NCBI GenBank assembly: GCA_009731375.1
Contig: BJOX01000326.1
Span: forward strand, 132,808 to 196,807
Reading direction: 5' to 3'
Length of the DNA: 64,000 nucleotides
DNA from: Paulinella micropora
Taxonomy: Eukaryota; Cercozoa; Imbricatea; Euglyphida
Below the pieces are notes generated by a model. The model was given only the letters and a program-made list of their open reading frames with translations. It was not told the DNA's origin and did no database searches. The first letter of the stretch is position 1; each line of letters starts with the position of its first letter. This document shows, piece after piece, positions 11,301-21,374 of the stretch. The position numbers were made by a program, and so were the translations under genes.

Positions 11301-14132
11301 GAGGAGAAGAAATTACGCCCAATCATGTTTATTAGTAGGAAGTTGTGTGCGGCGGAGAGAAACTATTGCACAAGGCAAAGAGAGGCGTTGGCGGTAGTAT
11401 GGGCCCTCAAGAGGCTCAGAGAGTATTTGTGGGGAGGACCTCAATTTACTGTCAGAACTGATCATCATAACCTGTTATGGTTGATGAATCATGAACAGAC
11501 GGGACGGCTGGCGCGGTGGCAAGCGTTCTTGTCTTGTTTCGATTTTACAATGGTCCATCTACCGGGAAAGCGAAATGTGGTCGCTGATAGCCTCTCTAGG
11601 CTAGAGTTTAACTCAGAAGTATCGGCGTTGGTGTCCACGGTGGAGATGGAAGACTTGTCCACTGACAAGGTGTATGAGGTCAGCCACATTGAGGCGATGG
11701 AGATGGCGAGTGGAGTCCGATATGACCGCACAGGTCTACGGTACAGTCCACAAGGCCCGGATCACGGGATATGTTGTGAGCTACATACCCAGGAGGACGC
11801 TGAGTGGTCCTATGAGGTATATGAGAATGCGAAGGCGAACATAAGAGAGGAAGAGGAGACGCAGGAAGTTTATGCGGAGCCTCCTCAAGAGCGGAGAAGT
11901 GACCTAGACGATGACCCGGAAAGAATCGGGGTACGGCTAGAAGATGGTACTATCCATATAGCCTCGCCTACCGCATGGAGGCAACAACAGGCTCAAGATC
12001 CGGAGTTTAAAGAACTGATACAGTTATATCAGAACCCGGATGAGCTACGGATGACGAAAGCGATCAAAGATCAGATGAAGGAGATGGGATGGAGAGATGG
12101 TCTACTGTGGTACAAGGGCCTTCACGGTCGCTATGCGTCACAGCCGGACAAATGGACCCTTTGGGTACCGGAGAGTCTGAGACGATTTATATTTGTCGCA
12201 GCCCACAATTGCCCACTTTTGGCGCATCCGGGTCGACAACGAACTCATATGTTCGTAGCGAGGCGATTCTGGTGGAAGAAGATGAAGGAGGAGATAGATC
12301 AGGCGGTGGATGCATGCATCCCGTGCAAGATAAACAAAACACCACTGAAGGCAAATTTCGGCCTGATTGGCGAATTTCCTCTTCATGCGGGGATGTTTGA
12401 GTTTATACACATTGATCATGTGGGACCTTTCCCAGAATCGAAGGATGGTTACAAATACCTCCTTACGGCTATTGACAGAGCCACCAACTATGTGTGGATC
12501 ATCCCTGTCAAAGACGTTACCGGCAAGACGACGGCCGAGGCGCTGATCGATAGGATCATCTCACAGATCGGAGTACCAAGAAAGATATGTTCTGATCGAG
12601 GCTCGGACTTTAATAACGAGGTCATCGACAAACTATCTAAGTATTACGGGATGAAATGGCAATATGTTACTGCCTATAACCCGCGAGCAAATGGGAAAAT
12701 CGAGCGGGTACACAGACCCCTCAAAGCCTCGCTAAAGATGTATTGCACGAAGAAGGAGAATCAAAGAGCATGGGTCGAGGCAGCACCATCATTTGCGTTT
12801 GCAATGAACTGTCTACCCTCTACGGCGTTAGGAGGCTCGAAGAGCTCAATCTCGCCATATCAGTTAGTATATGGGCGTGAGCCTGATATCCCGACTTCGC
12901 TCCTTCACCCAAAAGACACTTGGGCGGATGCGGATGAGTTGTTTGGGATGAGACTTAGAGTGAAGATGGAGGCGGAACAAATAGTCAGGGCGCATAGAGA
13001 GGCGGAGCGCCGAAAGACTGATGCTGAAGGGGTGCGACAAGCGCACTTGGATCAGATCAAGTTCCAGGTCGGGGATATTGTACTATTGTACCATCCTCAA
13101 GTCCCGAAGGGAGTCAGCTCTAAGCTGTTCACTCACTGGAAAGGACCTTATCAGATTATGGAACAGACGGGACCTCTGAATTACAAGATCAGGGGTAGAG
13201 GGAAGGTGCAAATTGTGAATGTAAGAAGGCTGATTAAGTATGATCCCTTCTTACTGGAAGATGAATCCGTTGAGGAGGCGTTAAAACGGATGAAGGATGA
13301 TTTCAAAGAGGTGCCGCCCATCCACAAGGAGGCTGGCATAGACCAAGACGATGCTTATCGGGCACCGATAGCTGAGAAGGAGGAGAGTGAGGTGGACAGC
13401 AAGGAGAAGACTGACCGCATAAGCGCGGTGGGGACTCAGTCCAAGTCTCCGCGAGAGCATAGCGGAAAGAAGGAGAAGATCACAGAGGCGCAGCTAAGGA
13501 GAGCGCGGAATGATCTTATCAACGACCAACCGAGGAAGGCGATGAGGTCGATGAGATCAAAGGACGTCCACCAGGAGGAGGAGGGGACGGACACTGACCC
13601 AAACGCGGGCAACGTTGAGATTGTCCATGAGCGATGGAAGGAAGGCGATGCGATAGCAACCATCGCATGGGTGAAAAATGTTTTCTATCTGATGAGACCA
13701 GCGGAACAACATGTCGCTGATGACACTCTCTCAGACTTATACTTGATGCGGGTCGTGGCGGTCCCACGACAGATGCGTGTCACACGGACACTCAAAATAT
13801 CATCAGCCGCAAAGATAGTACAACCGATACTCCAGTTCTGGAGAAGTATGGACCCGGTTGAGGATCCAAAGGCAAGACATTATCTGCCAGTATATAAAGA
13901 CGCAAAAAGTCTCGAGACATGGGATGATACAATTACTCCCAGAGACAAGGATTACACTGCGTGGACCATTCAGACACTGCCAAGAGGAGTGCTTGATGTC
14001 CCTTTTGAATTATCGTTGGGCGGAATCCCTAATAAGATCTGGGACATTCTCGAACAGTCAAAGTTCGATCTGACTTTTGTTGGTGGTCCTCCACCAGGCA
14101 AAGAAATCCGCGCCAGACGACGAAGGCAGTGA
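8319..14132 (+). CDS. pol: Pol polyprotein (PR-RT-RNase H-IN)
   Basis: About 1,930 residues (numbered from 8352) that copy the element RNA and insert the DNA. A retropepsin-like region lies around residues 155-270, with a flap-like ILLSYDQLATMGAVIDC end. The expected D-T/S-G triad reads DTM near residue 178. Reverse transcriptase spans about 640-900 with LPMGLKQAP and the active-site YIDD near 814. RNase H starts with VVDTDAS near 965 and ends near LPGKRNVVADSLSRL. Integrase has an HHCC-type zinc site (HNCPLLAH..CIPC, about 1284-1325). Its core has HIDH near 1353, SDRGSDF near 1413 and KIERVH near 1449, with exactly 35 residues between the second Asp and the Glu. A GPY/F region (HWKGPYQIM) is near 1594. 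About 300 further residues have no recognised domain. The start depends on readthrough of the gag stop. Confidence 0.93.
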   Translation: MEGEEERKEKTVKFNPKVTVLSNAVVQTGPTLPLCENKDVGTQRLQPQGSLIPVHTARLPMITDANRKARLAMEARRPMADVSPRPSKQPRTDSMSTVAAGGEQKDNVCTQVPQDNVAQIVNAPVPQNNKNVNEVKQEEKKEELKNLETRLQNLERKVLVLAANIHRPDALCYTELYCETLKTILKVGNDTMANINIVGRKFFNRYRDWVDGNMKKSTGTLKGVSSRTDITGIITLTFKLKSARVYRMDLYVVPGYHGSILLSYDQLATMGAVIDCAARRVIYGVKRGEENDIDPFNATDSYEAYELSLATDHKKMAIAHEALEVYVHPHVVRPDELSWTDNWESQVCTVTVPTCHWDKKSIDDLIEKRKEEIICVAQRSPSLARFAEGVGTDVHITNGYCFHAKVGEEKREAFVPRRTGRIPDTPPETIKSFITDFWGDEPTWPRSLSEVKKCLRTLFENNKPYTIILPYNEKAIWAQEIRDRLIDHPIPVPSRKQQLVVACRMGTREQSSAYKRKLRDLDKLKLIPQAFTCFDGFYTRKAPLQYARLIDMLVELGKDDEPDTVTYEKTGLDDVSEEDLGLEEDREPLKQHKQMSDEDFQEAARKILEEGVGTEKEKELLKAKLEANKEIFDPPHAGGVKPEDFTAVIYKIPGAEPSPAPRRANLSIHEAKIAEELARQLLNEDFIERSTSPIVSQPRIVPKPGGEWRLTVNYARVNKVLEEERNPLPTLEEGRRVLRNAKFYSVIDLKNGFWQIPLEEKSRWLTAFVVGMEIYQWKVLPMGLKQAPGLFQKAMQKMLSSQYDDLSDGGFMRRRGQKAGEYAFCYIDDIIVYSNTMEEHIDHLSDIFRRIGAFGLKCNLKKCQLAKTSVTYLGYEISHNRVSISKEKREEIMNRPIPKNRTELHSFLAMAQYYSQFIPDWGATRAKVEKMIDFGDFEKWDEEALQAFHALKDLIYKDPKDGGLVLTMPDFTKQFVVDTDASKFAIGAVLQQEDEEKKLRPIMFISRKLCAAERNYCTRQREALAVVWALKRLREYLWGGPQFTVRTDHHNLLWLMNHEQTGRLARWQAFLSCFDFTMVHLPGKRNVVADSLSRLEFNSEVSALVSTVEMEDLSTDKVYEVSHIEAMEMASGVRYDRTGLRYSPQGPDHGICCELHTQEDAEWSYEVYENAKANIREEEETQEVYAEPPQERRSDLDDDPERIGVRLEDGTIHIASPTAWRQQQAQDPEFKELIQLYQNPDELRMTKAIKDQMKEMGWRDGLLWYKGLHGRYASQPDKWTLWVPESLRRFIFVAAHNCPLLAHPGRQRTHMFVARRFWWKKMKEEIDQAVDACIPCKINKTPLKANFGLIGEFPLHAGMFEFIHIDHVGPFPESKDGYKYLLTAIDRATNYVWIIPVKDVTGKTTAEALIDRIISQIGVPRKICSDRGSDFNNEVIDKLSKYYGMKWQYVTAYNPRANGKIERVHRPLKASLKMYCTKKENQRAWVEAAPSFAFAMNCLPSTALGGSKSSISPYQLVYGREPDIPTSLLHPKDTWADADELFGMRLRVKMEAEQIVRAHREAERRKTDAEGVRQAHLDQIKFQVGDIVLLYHPQVPKGVSSKLFTHWKGPYQIMEQTGPLNYKIRGRGKVQIVNVRRLIKYDPFLLEDESVEEALKRMKDDFKEVPPIHKEAGIDQDDAYRAPIAEKEESEVDSKEKTDRISAVGTQSKSPREHSGKKEKITEAQLRRARNDLINDQPRKAMRSMRSKDVHQEEEGTDTDPNAGNVEIVHERWKEGDAIATIAWVKNVFYLMRPAEQHVADDTLSDLYLMRVVAVPRQMRVTRTLKISSAAKIVQPILQFWRSMDPVEDPKARHYLPVYKDAKSLETWDDTITPRDKDYTAWTIQTLPRGVLDVPFELSLGGIPNKIWDILEQSKFDLTFVGGPPPGKEIRARRRRQ

Positions 14133-14980
14133 CAAAGAAACTATTTTTCTTTATGCGTCTCAAATAAACTGATTGATTGCCCACGGCGTATCATGATTTG
14201 ATCATGCATCATCAGTTATCAATATGAATATTAAAAAGACTCAGTGATATAACTTGGCATTCGATCGCAACATACGAGTGCGAAAGGTCGATCGACGATG
14301 ATACTACACCGTATACGGGGATCGCTAGTGTATTGAGCGATGGTGTTCCCGGGTATGACCCTTTCCAAGTCCTGGGATGATGTTCTCGAAAATGAAATGT
14401 TCTCTGAAACTTTCATTAAATTATTTTTTACGATAGATTATATACTGTCGTACCTGAGCACGGTCAATCTCTACTTGTGTCGGTATATCGCAGGGTCGGG
14501 TACATACACCTCGACTTCGGATATAGCTATTAGGACTGGCCCCCTAATACTATATCATAGGATATCCGCCTTATACAAGGGTATGTCATTAAAAAAGACA
14601 ATGTACTTACGATCTCCCTGTGAATAATAATAATAATAATGATAATGATAAGAAGAAGAAGGAGATCAAAGGGGGAATCGTACTACAGCACCACGTTGCT
14701 TGTATTTTTTTATTAATTGTACGTTTGTTCTTGACATACTTCCGAAAAAAAAAAAAAAAAAAAAAAAAAAGAAATTGAGGGGAAGGAGTTCAAAATTTAC
14801 AAGAAAGGCTAGAGAATCCGCTTTGACGTGCCGTATGAGGATATATTTATCGTCTTTTAGCGTCTATCCGTGGGTCGATGCGCTGTGTGGCATGACTCCA
14901 TAGCGCATACTATTTGCAGAAAGAAATCAGAAGGTGTATGACGAAAATGCTATTTCCGTCATAAAATCGGGAGGGGGTAC
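14133..14980 (+). other. Retrotransposon 3' untranslated region
   Basis: About 850 bp between the pol stop and the 3' LTR, with a poly-A stretch near 14744-14770 and an AAT/AAG-rich patch near 14625-14665. A purine run CGGGAGGGGG at 14968-14977, three bases before the 3' LTR, is the candidate polypurine tract. No env-like ORF is seen. Confidence 0.75.
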
Positions 14981-15217
14981 TGTAGGCATCACCCCCCGGA
15001 TAGCCGGTAAAAAATACCTTTTCCTGGTGACAGGTGCACCAGCTTGTTTTTCAGTATTATTTGTCCGGATTGGACCTGATGCCATTTTATTCCTGGTCTG
15101 TTGCCGTTTTCCTTTTTGGCTTCACTGAGCTAATACAACGAGACATCATTCTCATTCTTGAGGACTGTGTTTGGTTGTATTACCGACTTTTTACGAGCTA
15201 TCGTTGGAGGCATTACA
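14981..15217 (+). repeat. 3' LTR
   Basis: 237 bp, identical to 4599-4835 except at 15026 (G for T) and 15208 (A for G). Followed by the ATAT duplication at 15218-15221. Confidence 0.95.
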
Positions 15218-15221
15218 ATAT

Positions 15222-15741
15222 GATTTTACTCTTTCAAGGAGCAAATTTGAAAAATTAAAAAAATGTAAATTCAAAGTTCCAAGTATGAGACTTTACAAAA
15301 ATTTATATTTATCATTCAATTCATTCGCCGGAAATAGAAGTTCTTTCGCCTATCACAGAAATTATGATAGACAGCATTCAAGGGAACATTTTAAGAAAAA
15401 CATTGAAAAAATAAAAGATAGATTGAAAAACACTATAGTATTAAATAAAGACTTTAAAGCTGTGTTAAAAAAGATGTGACTCGCCTGACACATTTTTCTA
15501 CCTAGACCCGCAATATGATGAAGGAGAAAATAAAAGTTGGGGATATAGACACCTTGTCACTCCAGAGGAAGTATTTAATGCTGTAAAAGGAATAAATTAT
15601 AAATTTATTTTATTTTATAACTATTCCAAAAAAATAAAACATATCTTTAAAAACTTTAAGATAAGGAAAGTTAAAACAACATATATATTGAATAATGCAA
15701 CAAGAAAAGAAGTAAGAGAATTATTGATTTCAAACTTTTAA
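15222..15741 (+). pseudogene. D12/Dam-type DNA adenine methyltransferase, 3' part
   Basis: Continuation of the gene interrupted at 4598. The frame runs through FTLSRSKFEKLKK and LYLSFNSFAGNRSSF to an A-run near 15465-15472, where it hits TGA at 15477. A shift of frame at that A-run recovers SPDTFFYLDPQYDEG, the family's catalytic block (normally DPPY, here DPQY). The frame then runs to TAA at 15739-15741. Its end overlaps the stop of the convergent gene by about three bases. The gene therefore has three lesions: insertion, frameshift and changed SAM motif. Family assignment rests on the YVEPL, INDFDEDI and FFYLDPQY blocks. Confidence 0.8.
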
Positions 15742-16258
15742 AACTTCAAGAAACATTTTTCAACATTACTTTTTTCTTGCTTACCACCACCAGAAGATTG
15801 ATTATATACTTTCACACTCACACTACTTGATTTTTTACCATTCCCTTTCTTCTGTTTCGGTTCTTCTTCTTCACTACTCTCGCTTTCGCTTTCTTCACTC
15901 TCTGGCTCGGGCTCTGGCTTCTTACTCTTCTTCTTTTCTCTCTTAGTTTCCGCTTTTGTTCTTTTGATTTTCATCTTAGCAATCTTTTCGGCGATCAGGT
16001 CAGTGAAATCAACCTCATCTTCACTCTCACTCTGCTCGGGTGTATCATCTTGGTCCTTCTCATTAATGATATCTGTTGCTAAATTCTTATTTTCTATTTC
16101 TGTTATTTTTCGTTCCATATCTTCATCTTCGCTTTTAATCTCGTTCTGTATTGTTCCAAAACCTTTTTGGCGTGTTCCATTTTTCTCTGCTTAGCCTTTT
16201 GTTTAATTCCATCGACTGCTTTTCCCCAATTTTGTCGGCTCGCTTCAGGACTTGGCAT
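15738..16258 (-). pseudogene. Highly charged low-complexity protein, one frameshift
   Basis: The likely start is the ATG at 16258 (MPSPEASRQNWGKAVDG), giving a Lys-rich helical N-terminus. A frame change near 16150 leads into the longer open part starting at 16118. That part is strongly biased: an acidic stretch (EQSESEDEVD), a basic stretch, then alternating Pro-Glu, Ser-Glu and Lys segments, ending in a Ser/Val/Gly-rich region. No domain is recognised. It lies between the methyltransferase (convergent) and the fibre gene (divergent). A virion core, DNA-condensing or scaffolding role is possible, but that is a guess from composition and position. Confidence 0.55.
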
Positions 16259-16304
16259 TCTATACTAAAAGTTTCATTTTTTTAGTATTTTTAAAATTAA
16301 AATA

Positions 16305-16319
16305 ATTATTTTATATACA
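16305..16319 (+). promoter_or_regulatory. TATA-like motif before the fibre gene
   Basis: TTATTTTATATACA directly precedes the ATG at 16320, so the leader would be very short. Confidence 0.4.
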
Positions 16320-19300
16320 ATGTCTAACTTCAAGTCGCTCTTAGGCCTTAATGATTTAGCCGTCGATAGTCTAAATATACAAAATTTAGACCTAACCAAT
16401 ACCAACATAGTAAGCTTAAACACAGACAGAGTGCCAGAAGATGCCGACCCAATAAATCTTTATTATACTGACGGGCGGTTTGATACACGACTTGCTACCA
16501 AAAGCACAGCGGACATCAAAGAAGGAAAAAATTTATACTATACAGAGCAACGAGTAAGTGTTACATCCGATAGATACTAACATATCCGCACCCGCGGTCG
16601 GTCAATACTTAGCATACAATGATGTAGATGGCAAATGGAGGAATACCGCCCTTGGTTCGATTGACACACTTTCTGATGTAATCATAACCGCACCAATAGC
16701 GATGAATAGCTATCTAACATATAATTCAATAAACTGGGTAAATAAAACATTTCCAGTAAATGTTGATGAATTCGGCAACAGTAATATGGGAGGTTATTTG
16801 AATATAACAGGAGTAAATTTACTAAATACGATATCGGTTTCTTCAATCATAACCACTGCGACATTTGATGATGCTTTCGACACACGACTCGCAAGTAAGT
16901 CAACCACCAACTTAGCAGAGGGGACGAACCTTTATTATACAAATGCGAGATTTGACACAAGATTTTCAGCAACATCAATCGCTGACTTAAAAAAAGGCAC
17001 AAATTTATATTATACTGACGGGCGATTTGATGCAAGATTTTCTAACAAAACAACCGCCGACTTAAAAGAGGGAACTAATTTATATTATACGACAGCCAGA
17101 GCCAATACAGACTTTGATACAAGGCTAGGCACTAAATCAACTAATAACTTAGCAGAGGGGACTAATCTATATTATGCCACCGCGAGAGCAAATACAGATT
17201 TTGATACAAGGCTAAGCACTAAATCAACTAATAACTTAGCAGAGGGGACAAATCTATATTACACCACCGCGAGGGCTAATACAGATTTTGACACACTGCT
17301 AGCAACTAAATCAACTAATAACTTAGCAGAGGGGACAAATCTATATTACACCACCGCGAGGGCTAATATAGACTTTGATACACGGCTAGCAACTAAATCA
17401 ACTAATAACTTAGCAGAGGGGACGAACCTTTATTATACGACAGCCAGAGCAAATACAGACTTTGATACACGGCTAGCAACTAAATCAACTAATAACTTAG
17501 CAGAGGGGACGAACCTTTATTATACGACAGCCAGAGCCAATACAGACTTTGATACACGGCTAGGCACTAAAATCAATAGATGCTTTGAGCGATGTAATAA
17601 TAACAACACTCGCAAACGGCCAATTACTAACATACAATGGAACAAACTGGGTGAATTCCACGGGGTCATTGGCTTTCCTTGCTTTAACGGGTGGGACGAT
17701 GACAGGCGGTATTAAACTGGGTGCTTCGACTTTTGTTATGTACTCAGGCCCGCAGAATATGGCAACCAACAACTCGGCTGGTTTTGTTGCTTCTGCTTCT
17801 TCTGAATACGATGCAGCATATCTGGCTTTTAATATCAACCAGAACACAGATTATTGGTCTAGCAACTTTCACTACAACGATGCGACAGGAGTTTATTCAA
17901 GAGTTCCACCAAACACAAATACATTTTCAAAAACAGCATACACGGGCGAACACATAAAAATAGATTTGGGAGCCATATACAGGATAAAAAAATATTATGT
18001 TAGGTCTTCGTCTGCTAATTACATTGAAATGACACCGAGCATTTGGTATGTGGGAGTGAGCACTGACAACATTACATTCACATTATGGGACAGCAGGAGT
18101 GGCGAGGCTTGGGCTTCACAAACAACTAAAATATATACACCCGCTTCAAATGCTTCTGCTAGATATATCATATTCGTCGCGAACAAGGCGGGAAGTGGCG
18201 GAACTTCATTTAGAAACCAAGTCAGTATCGCCAGTCTGTATTTTGATTATGAAACCTTTAATTATGACATAACATTGATTAGAAATATGACGAGCGACAC
18301 ATTAACAACAAGCGGAGTAATAACAGCAAGCGGATTAATAACTGCTAGTGCGGGATTAACAGGAACCACATTGACTGCCAGAGGATTGATAGCGGCAAAT
18401 GCGGGAGTTGATATGAAAAGCCAAAAAAAACAAACTTATTAACACCAACGGCTTCAACAGACGGGGCGACAAAAGGCTATGTAGATACATTAGACGGGCA
18501 GAATGTGAAATTAACAGGAAACCAAACAATAGCAGGAACAAAAGAATTTAGCGGAATATTAGCGACTTCATTAGGTGTCCCGTGTATAATAGGAAGGAAT
18601 TCAAAAGGCACAGGTGTGTCTGGAGGATTAGAATTATACGGCACTGCATCTAATGTAAATGGCCCCCATATGCAAGCATTCGATAATAATACTTCCGTTT
18701 ATCCCACTTTTCAACTCCTTAACTTAGCTCAAGATGATGTTGCTCTAAATTTTGATTGTTATTGGAACGGCACGAACACATTATCTTCATCTACGGGCTC
18801 AAATTTTCAAATAAGGAAAAACTCAAATAAACTCGCTTTTAATTACAAATCAGGAGTAGCACTAGCAGGAACTATAACATTTAGTGAGGCAATGAACATA
18901 AGCAATGCTGGGGCAATAACGGCAAATGCGGGAATATCTGTTGTTAATAGTACGGCAAACATAAGAGGAGAAGCAAGAAGTGGGTCTCACGCGACATCAG
19001 TTGGATTATATGTCACAGCTGGTCTTGGTCCATCTTCTGGCGGTGTTGAATTCAGACACAGCAACGGGACACAGGGAGTTGGTTTTGGTTATAATTCGGT
19101 ATATGCTACGGGAAGTAATACTAACCAAGATTTAAATTTTTATGCGAGGGGAAGTGGAATAATTTATGCTCAGGTGCTAACCGCAGACAGCTCAAATAAT
19201 TATACTTATGTGGTATCCAGTAATAATACCAACATAGACCTAGAAGATGGAAAATTAACATTCAGTGTGTCAGAAAATAAAGGAATTCAACCGCGGTTTA

Positions 19301-19710
19301 TATTTGATGGTGATACCCGCATTCACGAGGTTATGGGGTTCGATAGAAACTCAACATATTTCTTTGCTAATGATTTTATTAAATCACCAAATGTAATTAT
19401 TTTAACTGGTGAAAAAAGTCTGTATCTTCAATCTGATTTGGTGAATGAAGGTGATAATCACGTGCTTCAAGAAATATACACGGCCAACGAAATTCCTTTT
19501 GGATCTGTTATCTATGACGGCTCTGGTAGTGAATACGGGAAAACATTGTCCGCTAATTCGAACAATGTATTCGGGTTTTACTTGACGGACGAAAACGACC
19601 CAGCAATTAATATTAATGGTTTGGGAATAGTTATGACTTTATTAGTTTATCGTGAAACTCATTATTTTAGTTTATTTAATTCATTCTTCAATTTGTTAAT
19701 GGCTAGATAA
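16320..19710 (+). pseudogene. Tail-fibre-like protein with tandem repeats and a discoidin-like domain
   Basis: Predicted virion fibre or receptor-contact protein, about 1,120 residues across three frame changes (about 16560, 17570 and 18425, the last two in A-runs). The N-terminal part starts MSNFKSLLGLNDLAVDSL. It then holds phage-fibre-type repeats built on EGTNLYYTTARANTDFDTRL. From 17083 to 17520 these repeat with an exact 84-bp (28-residue) period, about six times. The next section, about 17810-18250, resembles a galactose-binding/F5-8 C fold (IDLGAIYRIKKYYVRSSS). It is followed by short TASGLITA-type repeats and ATKGYVD with QTIAGTKEFSG, both typical of phage fibres. The C-terminal section has no recognised domain. 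A related fragment lies at 62935-64000. The family resemblance is strong; host-binding is inferred. Confidence 0.8.
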
Positions 19711-19735
19711 TTAATTTAGAATTATTTATTTTTTT

Positions 19736-19752
19736 TCTATAAATATATTCTG
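19736..19752 (+). promoter_or_regulatory. TATA-like motif before the capsid gene
   Basis: TCTATAAATATATTCTG about 45 bp before the ATG at 19796. Confidence 0.45.
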
Positions 19753-19795
19753 GTGAATTAGTAAATTTACACTACTTCAAAAAACAAAAACAAAA

Positions 19796-21308
19796 ATGCC
19801 TGTCCAATACGGAGGAGAACTAGTCCATCAGACTAAGGAACTGCTCACTGGTAAGTATGAATTGAACAAACTTACCAGCCGTGAATGGTCGGCAAATGTC
19901 ACACTTACTACTGCTGGTGGTATGGAAAGCACCTTTGAAATTCCTACCCGCCCTTTGAACATTGCGAGGACGGTGTTGCGATTTACTTACACTCCTACTG
20001 CTGCAGGTGCTGGCCACTACAATCGTATTTTTATGGATTGTTTGAGTATGATTAAAACTATTGAACTGCGAAGCCGAAGCGGGCAGTATTTGTGTAATCT
20101 TCGGTATGTGGGGAACTACACTAAGGTGATATGGAAACCGGAAATTATGAAAAATTTATGGCACTTGAAAACCATGGTGCTTATGATGATGATAAGAAAA
20201 CAGGTAATTCTGGTGCTATGCTTCAAAAGTGTAATGCGGGAAGAGTTGAAATTGGAACCGTAGCGGAAAGAGCGGCAATTACTACTGCAGGCAATACTGC
20301 TGGATTGGTCGCTGCAGTTCAAGGATATTACAAAGTGCCTCTTGTTAATGCCCGCCGTCATAATGATACCGCTCTCGCTGATAGCAGTGCTGGTACTTAT
20401 AGCATTGTTGATGTTCCTTTTGAGGAGGCTAAGTATTTTGAAGGCGGGACTGATAATGGTGCCGACCCTGCTATTAGTGTTAAGTTTCCTTTGGGAATGC
20501 TGTTTGGAACAATTTTTGAACTGGATAAGACTATCGGTTTTAATGAAATTTTGGATATGCGGATTGTGTGGGAAAGCAGTGCTCGCACTTCATTCTATGG
20601 TCCAACTGATGCGAGTTCTATTTCCACTGGTGCGACGGCTACTGCTGTTGGTGATACTATTTCAAACTTGAATTTGTTTCTTGCTGTGGAGACTGACCCT
20701 AATGTTATTTTGGGGGTTCAACAAAAGATTGCTGGTGAAGGCTTTCCTTTTAAGATTGAATATCCAATTGCTTGGAAGCAGAACCTTTCATCATTGCAAC
20801 AGAACTATGTCGTAAAAATGAACCGCTCGCAGGGTGAAAGAATTCGCCGTATCTATAGATCAGCCTTTCACAACACTGAGAGTGCTAATACTTCCTTTGA
20901 TAATAGCAATATGCCAGCGGGTTATGCAGCGGGGCCTCCAGTAGTTCAAGCACAATTATCTAAGGTTAGAACATATTACACAACCCTTGACGGAAGCCGT
21001 ATTCAACAATTTCATATTGATACATCTAGAAATGAAGATTATATGCTTCTCAAAGAAAGTTGAAGGGAAGTGCCATTTTGAATTCGAAAGTGTATCATTA
21101 CAACTGGTTCCACGTTGATACTTGGGACCATAACCGCCCGCTGTGTGATAAGGATACTGACGGCTATGAGGTAAGTGGTCTGAGCCTTGATACTGAACGA
21201 CGATATGAATTCGTTGCGACTACCGCAGGAAACAATCTCAATCACTACACATTCGCCATTCTTCAACGAAGTGTGCTTGTGAAGGGAATTGAAATTTTGA
21301 CGAGTTAA
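19796..21308 (+). pseudogene. Probable major capsid protein (double jelly-roll type), two frameshifts
   Basis: About 500 residues, the size of Polinton/virophage major capsid proteins. The start MPVQYGGELVHQTKELL follows a TATA-like motif. The first part runs to about 20125, where the frame changes. The second runs to TGA at 21061-21063. The last, from about 21070 to 21308, contains the YNWFHVDTWDHNRPLCD block and ends in beta-rich sequence. The protein is rich in short beta-forming segments and Gly/Thr/Ala loops, with little helix and no membrane segment. Its place between the fibre and a second structural gene fits a virion gene block. Assignment is by size, context and overall pattern rather than one diagnostic motif. 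The two frame changes make this copy non-functional. Confidence 0.7.
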
Positions 21309-21374
21309 AAAAGAACAATAAAATAAAAAAGAAAATTATTTTTTGTTCCATATAAACACAATTCAAAAATATCA

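Larger units (their letters stand above)
4599..15217 (+). mobile_element. Ty3/gypsy LTR retrotransposon, apparently intact
   Basis: A 10,619-bp element with 237-bp LTRs, primer site, gag, pol (protease-like region, reverse transcriptase, RNase H, integrase with GPY/F region), polypurine tract and 4-bp target duplication. The RT-RNase H-IN order defines Ty3/gypsy. The LTRs differ at 2 of 237 positions (4644/15026 and 4826/15208), so the insertion is young. Both long frames are uninterrupted apart from the single UGA between gag and pol. It sits in the Polinton methyltransferase gene, in the same orientation. Confidence 0.95.

Noticed and set aside
9299-13767. Minus-strand ORFs inside pol
   Set aside because: Shadow frames of a long, domain-bearing plus-strand frame.
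14133-14980. An env gene in the retrotransposon
   Set aside because: Only short frames (under 100 residues) without a signal peptide or membrane pattern.
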